From: Siderastrea radians
Taxonomy: Eukaryota > Cnidaria > Anthozoa > Scleractinia > Rhizangiidae
Reading direction: 5' to 3'
Length of the DNA: 64,000 nt
Assembly: GCA_964017195.1 (NCBI GenBank)
Contig: OZ024894.1
Location: 30,051,120-30,115,119 of the forward strand
The notes below the pieces were generated by a model. It was not told the origin of the DNA, made no database searches, and was given only the letters and a program-made list of their open reading frames with translations. A program made the translations under genes and the position numbers. How positions within the stretch are numbered: position 1 is the stretch's first letter; each line of letters begins with the position of its first letter. Positions 24,701-36,700 of the stretch are shown here, in pieces.

Positions 24701-27700
24701 AGATCATTATTTAAATGTACAATAACTGGGTTTGTACTCTTGAACTTTTAAAACTTCATTGCATTTCATGACTATTTACATTACTTTCAAAGTTTTCAAA
24801 AACATAAACTTTATCTTGAAAGATTTAAAAAATTATCCAGAATATTTTTATTGTACCTTTTTTCAAAAAATTGCCAATTTTTTTTGGCACAAACAATATA
24901 ATTTCCCAAGACTATTCATGGCCCACACTAAAATTCCATGACTTTCCAGGTCTGGAAAATGAAATTAAACTCCCTGTTTTATAGCCACGCAATAATTCCC
25001 ACCTGTATTTTACTGTCACGTGTGAAGCCACTACTTTCAATATGTCTCCTGATAGTTCTGGCACTGGGACCGGCAACATTAACTTTGGCCTATAAAATAA
25101 AAATAACATTAAATTTATCATTTCTGTTTTAATAAAAAGTGACTGAGCCTTCTAGCATTGAAGTATTTGTATGTAAATTATACAACTTCCGTTCTCCTCT
25201 ACCAAAATTGTAAATCATTGACTAACGTCAATGAAAAATTTATAAACTTGTATGTGCAATATTATTTAAGCTACACAAAAACCTGTAACTATACCTATAC
25301 AAATTTAACATAAAAGCTTACATTCATAGTTTTGCGCTCATATGATCGTTGTGATCTGGAACCATAGGGAGTGACCTGGTGCATGGCAGCAATATCTCGA
25401 GGGTGGACCTCAGATTCTGCAAGTTCTTCTCTTTCGCTTTGACTAAGCCCACTCCACAATGTGGATACATTATGCGTGTGTCCACTCTGATCATCATGTT
25501 CTCCAGGAGACACGGCATTGGAACTGGAACAAGGAGTAGAAGTTACAACACCACAGGCAGGGGCAGCACTAGTAGTTGGAGATCTAGGAGAAGGTTGTTC
25601 TTCAGCTGGAGAAACAGCACCATTACCAACAGGGTTTGTAGAAGGTGATTCAGCGGCTGAAGCAGAAGGAACACCAACAGGACTAAGAGCTAATGGATGA
25701 TCAGAGTTGACATCTGGTATGGCCAATTCACCAAATGCATTTACAAAAGCCTCGGTAAGAATGTCTGCAGATGGTAAACCTGCCGTTCCTCCTTCACCTT
25801 CATCATAAGACCACATGGGTCCCAAAAACAAGCTGGCCCAAGTGTCTCCAAAGTAACTATACATGGATTCCATCCATTTCTTATAGTCCTCTGAAGCCCT
25901 TAGGTTGCTTGCATCATCACTTGCAAAAAATTTACAGTTGTATGCAAGCAATCCAAAGGGCATTGTATCCACATTGAGCCTTGCGGAAGACCCATCCTGT
26001 CTCATTTCGCCAAGACATTTGCATAGATGGTAAATTACATTGTCCTTCTCCTTTTGATGAAGGTGCCTCATCCCAGAGAGCAACAATGGCAGCAAGTCAC
26101 GTGGCACAAAATACATCAAATCTTTGCTGAAGTCCATTTCAATCAACATTTGCAATTGGCAAGTTACTAGCTCCATTCTTTGAACTTTAGATAATTTGCC
26201 AAAGTTTTTAGTAACATACTGCATCACTTCCCCAGGCAACACACTTTCTTCATCATTAACCTGTGATGACACGTCATTGTAATATGTTATCCCATATGCA
26301 GCCTCTGCATCATCAATGTTTTCAAATTCAATTCTAAGCTTCTTGAGGACTTTAGTACGACAGGCTTGTGCTGTTAAAAAAAAAAGAATTGTTTATCAAG
26401 AGAGCACACAATATCACCCAGCAGCATGTTGTTACCACAATAAAAAAAAAAGCAAAACTAATGAAAAGTAATATAAACAATTTTTAACAAGTTGATAGAG
26501 GACTCTCCGTAGATAGAGCACAGCCCAGTGGAAATAAAAAATATGTTGGAAATAAAAATATGTTGGACAAATCAGTACTCACCAGATCTTACAGCTTTTC
26601 CAGTATTCTCTGAAATTGCTGTAGCACAAGCCTCCCAGAAATCTGACTGCTTAGTTGTGGGCCATTTTTTTTCTTCAGTGTACAAAGCAACATATTGTAT
26701 CAGGGCAACAATTTCCTCTCTAGACCAATCAGCAGCTTTTTTAGCGGTTTCCTAACTGAAAGAAAACGAGATATTTTGTGATATGCACAACCTCTTTTCA
26801 CTATTAAGATTTTTTTAAAAAAATTCAACGATTGAAATTCTTATCCACATTAAAACTTACCGGAGGCGCGAAATTAAACAATGATTTTCTAGAGGATCCA
26901 GTGCTCTCATTGCCTCTTGAGGTCTTTGCCTTCGGTTTCCCTGGTGTGTTGCCAGTTGGACCGCCGTGTCTTCGCTTTTCACTACGGTTAGACATAACTG
27001 CAAGGAAAATAGGGCGGTTTAAAGGACTTAAATGCAAGGAAAACAATCATGCACAACCGTTTTGTTTTGTTTTGTTTTGAGTCCCTTTGATTTACCGCCA
27101 AAAACCCCCAAACTTTAAACGAACATAACAAGAAAACGGTAAGAGGTGCGATGGGGTGCGATGTTTTAAAAGCAAACTATAGCTATTTAAGAGTATAAAA
27201 GTTCGTTTCCCCTGATTTGAGATGAGTTCGAATTGGAGCAGAATCATGATTGATTGTGCACACCGTAATTCGCTAATGCGACCCGCCATTTTAAGACCAC
27301 CTTCAATCGAGGCCGATCTTGCCGAAAGCATTCACCAAAATGGTCAAGAAACATAATAAATTGAATCATTTCTTACTTACCTTTTTCTCTGTTCACTTGA
27401 CTGGGATTTCAAACACGTTCATCTTGATAAAAAAAGGACAGAAACCACGTATACCTCTCGAGCGACGAAACCTTCCGAAAAAAACTTGTGAAATATTACA
27501 CGCTCTCTGATTGGTTAATTACCGCTACCATAATGCAATCCGGGCCGTGTCCAACCTCCTCTGGGGTGAAGCAGCCACTATAGCGCCATCTGCCCCTGAA
27601 GGAACAATAGATGGAGGGACAAATCAATATTTACTTTCACTGACTCATATACAATATTTGTAACACAGTAAAAAACCTGCAAGTAAGAACCTAACATTAA

Positions 27701-30700
27701 TTTAAGAACCTATTAGGCTACAATTGGCAAATTAGATACCATTTTTTAAAGGATCCTATTCAGCCTAAAATTTACTACAGGTTCTTATTTTCTGAAATTG
27801 ATTATAAATGTTTACTTCTGGGAAAATATGATAAGTCAACATATTTTCTGGATCCTCTTTGGAGATATGTAACCTAATGAGAAGCCTTATTACCCAAGAT
27901 GCAATGTAATGCAAATTTTATACAAGGAAAAGACAAAATACCACTGAAATATCTATTTAACATAAAAAATTTTTCTTCAGAATTTAAGAACCTATTAAGA
28001 ACCTAATTAGGCTAAATTTGTGTTAATAACCCTTTATGTAAGAACCTCACATGACATCATATGGTAAAAACTGTTTCTAGAAAAAGTTTCTGTCAACAGT
28101 CTTGAGAAAAATTGAGATACACAAGAAACAAAGTTTACAGCCATCTTTCCATTGTTAGCCAGTCTGTGATTGCCACCTATACATACACTGTAGTTCAAGG
28201 TGACCAGCCCATTTTCAATTTGGAAAACATCTTTTCTCTTCACTTGAAATAGAAGATGCACATAATGTAACTCAGTGATACAACAATGTGCTTACTTTTG
28301 ATTGGCGTCAAGAACTGTTTGATACTTCGGACTGGTGTTGACTTGGCTAGTTTTCTTGAATCCATCATCAGCTGGATAACAGATATAGGCCTGTTACTTC
28401 CCTTAGTTCTTAGAGAACTAAATTCTCCATCTGTTGAAAACCCTTTAAGGCAAAACATACAACATGAGCGCAATGCCTTATTAAATTTTTTCTTCTTTTA
28501 AATTAAGGAACTTATTTTCATCTTTTGTTTTGCCACAAAAAAAATATATGAAACATCTTTTCCAACATAATAACATAACAAATGTCTGTATCATTTCGTA
28601 TCTATTATTCTGAAGGGCAGCTCATAGAAGATTTTTATAAATTGCTACTAAGCATAACAATTATGATTATAAAGGTTTTATTTCCAAACCCTCCTATGTT
28701 TTGCAGTTGAAGCAAAAAAAATTACTGGTAAAAGCAATTTAGAATATCTACTTGATGCACTGTAAACATGACGGATGATCTAGCATTGAAAAAATATATT
28801 TTGGAAAAAGCTATAAAAAAGAGGTGTCAGGAAAATTCGAAATGCCTTCTAGATGTATGAAAACCAAATTTCTTACCTACAGCAAGCATCCCAAGTTCAT
28901 GCATGGCATCTCTGATTTTATCCCGTAACTTTCTTACCATGTCATCTGTGATGCTTCGGTACGGTAGAGATCTAATGGGAATAGCAGAAGGCTTTGATGC
29001 ACGCTGCTCGTCGCTCACCATGAACACAAGAATGTGAGAAGCTGCTTCACGCTTCTTCATAGCAACTCCCTTGACATACTCTTCGAGGACCTTCCTCAGT
29101 TCCGTCAATTTCTTTGGAACATTTCCTCTTCTAGGACTAGCTATCATTTGCTCAATGGTGCGAATAGTTGAAATAATATCATCTTGCATCTGAATCAGCT
29201 TTTCAAACCCGTCCACCTCCCATGCCAAGGCAAACAGACTTTGTTCACCAACGTTGTGCTGTTTCCTTTTGGCTTCGTAGGTCTCTTTGGCCTGTTGACA
29301 CCCATCTCGGAGAAATGCTTTCTCTGCATCAAGTTCTGAAACAAGGTGTTGAAGGTCTTGAAGGATGACAATGTCGACATTCCTTTCCTTCAGTCCAATA
29401 CCTAGCAAGAATTTTATCATTTTAAATCAGAATAACAATTTAACAAAGTCAATTTCTTTCACAAGGCTGTTGGTTGATCTAAAGAAAATTACCTGTATAT
29501 GATATCACATAATGATAGGATCAAAATGACACTTTTTACTTCGTAATAAAATAATTGTATGTACATCACAAACTAGTCATGCTGCAGCCTTGCTGCCAGT
29601 TTTTAAGATGACAAATTATTGGCTGAAGACAATGGGTCATGTGTATGCTCAAGTTTGCCAAAATAACAATTTTCTGCACAACTTTAAGGAATTAATTAAT
29701 ACAGGCTATAATGTGAATGAAAATGTTAAACTGTACCTCTCACTCGTCTCACACGCTGGTCGTAGTCGTCTTTCATTTGTTGAAGTTTTCCATCGCCAAG
29801 ATCACAATCCCCAGACCACTCTCCCCTCATCGACTCCCGCAAACCAGCTTTCAAGTCTGTGGCATCTGCTTTTATGTACCACCGTCTATCTGGGTATGAC
29901 TCTTTCAGTTTCTTCAATGCCTCAACCTAACCAAGTTGAAACCTCAAAATTACTTTTTAAAGCAAAAAGGATCTACTTCAATAATTATTAAAAAAAAAAA
30001 TAAATACTAAAAATAGAAATAAAATTTCAAATGACAAAATAATTGAAGAAATAACAAAATTGCCATGATGCATACTAGGTGTTAGATCATTATTTAAATG
30101 TACAATAACTGGGTTTGTACTCTTGAACTTTTAAAACTTCATTGCATTTCATGACTATTTACATTACTTTCAAAGTTTTCAAAAACATAAACTTTATCTT
30201 GAAAGATTTAAAAAATTATCCAGAATATTTTTATTGTACCTTTTTTCAAAAAATTGCCAATTTTTTTTGGCACAAACAATATAATTTCCCAAGACTATTC
30301 ATGGCCCACACTAAAATTCCATGACTTTCCAGGTCTGGAAAATGAAATTAAACTCCCTGTTTTATAGCCACGCAATAATTCCCACCTGTATTTTACTGTC
30401 ACGTGTGAAGCCACTACTTTCAATATGTCTCCTGATAGTTCTGGCACTGGGACCGGCAACATTAACTTTGGCCTATAAAATAAAAATAACATTAAATTTA
30501 TCATTTCTGTTTTAATAAAAAGTGACTGAGCCTTCTAGCATTGAAGTATTTGTATGTAAATTATACAACTTCCGTTCTCCTCTACCAAAATTGTAAATCA
30601 TTGACTAACGTCAATGAAAAATTTATAAACTTGTATGTGCAATATTATTTAAGCTACACAAAAACCTGTAACTATACCTATACAAATTTAACATAAAAGC

Positions 30701-33700
30701 TTACATTCATAGTTTTGCGCTCATATGATCGTTGTGATCTGGAACCATAGGGAGTGACCTGGTGCATGGCAGCAATATCTCGAGGGTGGACCTCAGATTC
30801 TGCAAGTTCTTCTCTTTCGCTTTGACTAAGCCCACTCCACAATGTGGATACATTATGCGTGTGTCCACTCTGATCATCATGTTCTCCAGGAGACACGGCA
30901 TTGGAACTGGAACAAGGAGTAGAAGTTACAACACCACAGGCAGGGGCAGCACTAGTAGTTGGAGATCTAGGAGAAGGTTGTTCTTCAGCTGGAGAAACAG
31001 CACCATTACCAACAGGGTTTGTAGAAGGTGATTCAGCGGCTGAAGCAGAAGGAACACCAACAGGACTAAGAGCTAATGGATGATCAGAGTTGACATCTGG
31101 TATGGCCAATTCACCAAATGCATTTACAAAAGCCTCGGTAAGAATGTCTGCAGATGGTAAACCTGCCGTTCCTCCTTCACCTTCATCATAAGACCACATG
31201 GGTCCCAAAAACAAGCTGGCCCAAGTGTCTCCAAAGTAACTATACATGGATTCCATCCATTTCTTATAGTCCTCTGAAGCCCTTAGGTTGCTTGCATCAT
31301 CACTTGCAAAAAATTTACAGTTGTATGCAAGCAATCCAAAGGGCATTGTATCCACATTGAGCCTTGCGGAAGACCCATCCTGTCTCATTTCGCCAAGACA
31401 TTTGCATAGATGGTAAATTACATTGTCCTTCTCCTTTTGATGAAGGTGCCTCATCCCAGAGAGCAACAATGGCAGCAAGTCACGTGGCACAAAATACATC
31501 AAATCTTTGCTGAAGTCCATTTCAATCAACATTTGCAATTGGCAAGTTACTAGCTCCATTCTTTGAACTTTAGATAATTTGCCAAAGTTTTTAGTAGCAT
31601 ACTGCATCACTTCCCCAGGCAACACACTTTCTTCATCATTAACCTGTGATGACACGTCATTGTAATATGTTATCCCATATGCAGCCTCTGCATCATCAAT
31701 GTTTTCAAATTCAATTCTAAGCTTCTTGAGGACTTTAGTACGACAGGCTTGTGCTGTTAAAAAAAAAAGAATTGTTTATCAAGAGAGCACACAATATCAC
31801 CCAGCAGCATGTTGTTACCACAATATAAAAAAAAGCAAAACTAATGAAAAGTAATATAAACAATTTTTAACAAGTTGATAGAGGACTCTCCGTAGATAGA
31901 GCACAGCCCAGTGGAAATAAAAAATATGTTGGAAATAAAAATATGTTGGACAAATCAGTACTCACCAGATCTTACAGCTTTTCCAGTATTCTCTGAAATT
32001 GCTGTAGCACAAGCCTCCCAGAAATCTGACTGCTTAGTTGTGGGCCATTTTTTTTCTTCAGTGTACAAAGCAACATATTGTATCAGGGCAACAATTTCCT
32101 CTCTAGACCAATCAGCAGCTTTTTTAGCGGTTTCCTAAATGAAAGAAAACGAGATATTTTGTGATATGCACAACCTCTTTTCACTATTAAGATTTTTTTA
32201 AAAAAATTCAACGATTGAAATTCTTATCCACATTAAAACTTACCGGAGGCGCGAAATTAAACAATGATTTTCTAGAGGATCCAGTGCTCTCATTGCCTCT
32301 TGAGGTCTTTGCCTTCGGTTTCCCTGGTGTGTTGCCAGTTGGACCGCCGTGTCTTCGCTTTTCACTACGGTTAGACATAACTGCAAGGAAAATAGGGCGG
32401 TTTAAAGGACTTAAATGCAAGGAAAACAATCATGCACAACCGTTTTGTTTTGTTTTGAGTCCCTTTGATTTACCGCCAAAAACCCCCAAACTTTAAACGA
32501 ACATAACAAGAAAACGGTAAGAGGTGCGATGGGGTGCGATGTTTTAAAAGCAAACTATAGCTATTTAAGAGTATAAAAGTTCGTTTCCCCTGATTTGAGA
32601 TGAGTTCGAATTGGAGCAGAATCATGATTGATTGTGCACACCGTAATTCGCTAATGCGACCCGCCATTTTAAGACCACCTTCAATCGAGGCCGATCTTGC
32701 CGAAAGCATTCACCAAAATGGTCAAGAAACATAATAAATTGAATCATTTCTTACTTACCTTTTTCTCTGTTCACTTGACTGGGATTTCAAACACGTTCAT
32801 CTTGATAAAAAAAGGACAGAAACCACGTATACCTCTCGAGCGACGAAACCTTCCGAAAAAAACTTGTGAAATATTACACGCTCTCTGATTGGTTAATTAC
32901 CGCTACCATAATGCAATCCGGGCCGTGTCCAACCTCCTCTGGTTCCTCCGTGATCGCTGCGTATCGTTGTGTGACTCTTTGTAAGACAGGTTGTAATTGT
33001 AGCCACTTTTATTGAGTGCTTCTTGATACACGGTTTTGGCGTTGTCAAAGCATTCACGGTCTGAAGATATTTCAGAAAGCCGCTTGTTGATGGAATCCGG
33101 GATGTTTTTTAGGATGGATGGTGGATGATTAGATTTCTTGTGTACGTACAATGGGACATTACCTTCCTTTGTGAATGGATAGTGCTTGCCACTTTGCAGG
33201 TCAAGCGTGACGTCTAGGAAATTCACGATGGTTTTATTTGCTTCTATTGTTATCTTTAGGCCATTCTCGCGGAAAATTTTGCACAGTTCTTTTTTGATCT
33301 TTTCAATTTCTTGTGGCGTTTTGTCAAAGGCCGCAAGACCGTCGTCGCGATAGAGACCGATGTTTTGGCCATACTTCTCCGTGAGAAGGGATAACAAGTA
33401 GCAGCCGACTAATTCACACGTTTCAGCACCGTCGAAAGAACCCATGGTAACATCGAAAAGATCATTTGAAGATTTTTTCTCCCATGTGGAATCATTGCTG
33501 AAAACCAGCGAGCGTTTTGCGTGTTGTCGCGCTCATGTCTACTGATGGGTCGGTACTTGCTGGCAAAGTCGAGAGCCTTTGAGAGCAACTTCTCATTGAT
33601 TGAAGGATAGAATTCACATACGTCGAAACATATGAATGAGAGTGTCTCTTTATTCTCTAGGCTGTTGAACCATGATAAGACGCTGGACGTGTTCTTCCAC

Positions 33701-36700
33701 TGGTTGATTTGTGTGCTGCGGATGATGGCGGAGTTAATTTCATCAAGGATATGCTTGCTAACTACACCGATTTCAGACTTGGAAGGGTTGATAAGGCGGC
33801 ACGTCGGGTGGTCGTTGAATCCAGGTTTGTGATCTTTCAAGGTGATAAATGCATCTTTCTTTGCTAGTTTTTCAATTCGGTCGCCTAATTTGAGCTGTTT
33901 GGCTATGCTGGCTGACTGCCCGTCTAATTTTTCTGCAACACTATCGCTTGATTTCTTGATCTTTTCGATGTTACCATGGGTTCTTTCGACGGTGCTGAAA
34001 CGTGTGAATTAGTCGGCTGCTACTTGTTATCCCTTCTCACGGAGAAGTATGGCCAAAACATCGGTCTCTATCGCGACGACGGTCTTGCGGCCTTTGACAA
34101 AACGCCACAAGAAATTGAAAAGATCAAAAAAGAACTGTGCAAAATTTTCCGCGAGAATGGCCTAAAGATAACAATAGAAGCAAATAAAACCATCGTGAAT
34201 TTCCTAGACGTCACGCTTGACCTGCAAAGTGGCAAACACTATCCATTCACAAAGGAAGGTAATGTCCCATTGTACGTACACAAGAAATCTAATCATCCAC
34301 CATCCATCCTAAAAAACATCCCGGATTCCACCAACAAGCGGCTTTCTGAAATATCTTCAGATCGTGAATGCTTTGACAACGCCAAAACCGTGTATCAAGA
34401 AGCAGTCAATAAAAGTGGCTACAATTACAACCTGTCTTACAAAGAGTCACACAACGATACGCAGCGATCACGGAGGAACCGTCCAAGAAACATCCTTTGG
34501 TACAACCCACCTTACAGCAAGAATGTCAAAACGAACGTAGGAAAGTGCTTCCTTTCTCTCATTGACCAACACTTTCCTAAATCAAACCCACTACATAAAA
34601 TTTTCAACCGGAACACGCTTAAATTGAGTTATAGCTGCATGAGTAATGTCAAAACCATTATTTCCAATCACAACAAAGCTCAAATTAATTAATCTGATCC
34701 CACCAATGACAGCAATTGTAACTGCTGGAATTCAAGCACGTGCCCCATGGACGGAAAATGCAACGACCAAAACATCACTTACAAAGCCGAGGTCACGACA
34801 TCAACCTCAAGAGAGACATACATTGGGCTTTGTGACACAACTTTCAAGTTAAGATACAGAAACCATGTATGCTCATTTAGGAACGAGCGATATAAACACG
34901 CAACCGAATTAAGTAAATATATTTGGAGCCTAAAAGATAGGAATATTATGTATATCATCAAATGGCGTAAGGTGAAGCAGGCCCGTTCATATTCAAATGT
35001 AAGCAAGAGATGTAATTTGTGTTTATGGGAAAAATATTTTATTATATGTAAACCCGAAATGTCAACTCTAAACAATAGAAGCGAACTGATATCTACATGT
35101 AGACATTCCAAAAAATTCCTGTTAAAGACTGTGCTCGCTTAGATTAGCCAATCATATCCGTCTACATCACGCCACTAGGTATTGTTCTGTATTTTCAAAT
35201 TTTGTATATATTCTCATGTATCCGTTATTTTTGGCAGTTGCCTGATGATTGCTTCGCAAGAAGCATGAAACTCTGAGTAGCAATAAATGTCTTCGATCAA
35301 ATACTCTGCAAATCTACATATTGCTCTAGTTTATCTATTGAGCACTTTAATAGCTGATGAAGCCTTCAATTCATTATCTTTTTATATTATAAATTATATA
35401 TATATATATATATTATATAATTTGAACAATAGAGGATAGTCAACAAATAAATAAAATCTTTATATATGTATATATATATATATATATATTTTTTTGTTTG
35501 TTTGTTTTTTTTTTGGGGGGGGGGGGCACATGAATCTGCAATGATTTGCTACTAAGACAGCAGCTGGTTTTGCTAATTATTTCACACCTGAACTTGCCAT
35601 CTGAACTTGGCAGCAGGCATGTTCCCTAGTAGTGGCATCAGAGCATCCACTGTATTGCATTCTGATTCACATGCTTTATTTGAAACATAAGGGAACCACA
35701 AAGCATGCTGATTAATGCTGATTAAGATTAGTGCAACAGTCAGTTCAAAGGGAACATGCACTTGTAGGACAATACCCTTTAACATCGCTGAAAAGTCCTT
35801 TAGGGCCAAACCACTGGTCACCTCCTGGCAGCAGTGGCTCAAATTTAACATTCCCAAAATTATTTTTGCCAAATTTACTGCATTGCATAGTCATACAAGT
35901 TTGTAGTAATTGCTTACTATTATAATTGTTCATCTATGTAAAAAAATTAGACTAGGTAACAAAAAATTTAAGACGTGCAACTGTGAGTACAATATTGCAT
36001 AGTACGCAACCATAATTTTATCGTACATGTGCAATTTTAAGTAATATGATACACTTATGTTGACTTGATTATACACGTGCCAGGTCATTGCAGGTGTTGC
36101 ACAGAGGTTTGTGATAGCCATTATAGCATGAGGGTGGGGTGGTAAGGAAGAGGAATTAGGGCATGAGTCCCATCCGACAACAATTATTTAATTTACATCT
36201 TTAGTTGAGCTTAAATGCAAGCTAAAATGTAAGAATTGCAAATTAATTATGCTGTTATATGTTAAATAATCCAGGCAATGTATATATACCATGCAGAAAA
36301 TACCATGCCAGGCTTCTCTTTCCTCTGTTCACTGCCCAAATTCACTGTGTCACTCTGACTAGAGTTTAAAAAACATATCCTGAAATAATTTCATGATATC
36401 AAATAGCAACAACTTGAAAAAGGATGACCAATGCGCTGTACTCATGGTACACATTTAATTAACTACATTATTTGTTTGTTAATTTTTAGGTTTACCAGGT
36501 AAACCGTTATCACTTAAAACAACTTCTATTTTAAACACTTCTATCACCATCGCGTGGAATGCACCAACTGATGGCAGTGATGGCATCACAGGTTATAATG
36601 TGCGGTGGATAAAGGTTGGGACTTCTGTGTCCCTTCAGAAAGTGATAACAGGGAACACGGTGGCAACACTTGATAAGTTGACACCATACACTCAGTATGA

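Larger units (their letters stand above)
20619..27563. repeat. right-arm tandem duplication, copy 1
   Basis: This segment is repeated at 27564-32941. Offset is 6945 bases left of the 781-bp array and 5383 right of it; the difference of 1562 equals two extra units. A 5-bp indel in a TTTTG run makes it 5378 near the end. It ends with a complete right terminus (27531-27563). Confidence 0.95.
13553..32941. mobile_element. 19.4-kb DNA transposon encoding XPG-HIRAN nuclease and a large transposase
   Basis: The element has perfect 33-bp terminal inverted repeats (13553-13585 and 32909-32941, starting CAGAGGAGGTTGGACACGG) and a 9-bp target duplication. It sits inside a Penelope-like element. Cargo: an XPG/EXO1-HIRAN gene on plus (13751-17657) and a 10-exon transposase-like gene on minus, convergent on the spacer 17658-18605. 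The right arm is duplicated in tandem, so the ancestral element would be about 12.4 kb without the duplicated arm and the extra 781-bp units. Protein content resembles Academ elements (XPG plus transposase). The 9-bp duplication is longer than the 3-4 bp I associate with Academ and closer to MULE-type elements, so the superfamily is unresolved. Confidence 0.9.
27564..32941. repeat. right-arm tandem duplication, copy 2
   Basis: Second copy of the arm, 5378 bp, nearly identical to copy 1 but with one 781-bp unit. It ends at the outer right terminus. Confidence 0.95.
33957..35340 (+). mobile_element. second Penelope-like copy, head to head with the first
   Basis: It begins inside the RT domain (CTTTTCGATGTTACCATGGG), truncated at the 5' end, and runs through the GIY-YIG domain to a hammerhead ribozyme. 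It is nearly identical to the first copy, in opposite orientation, and contains the uninterrupted site (CGGAGGAAC at 34471-34479) that matches the target duplication of the transposon. Confidence 0.85.
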
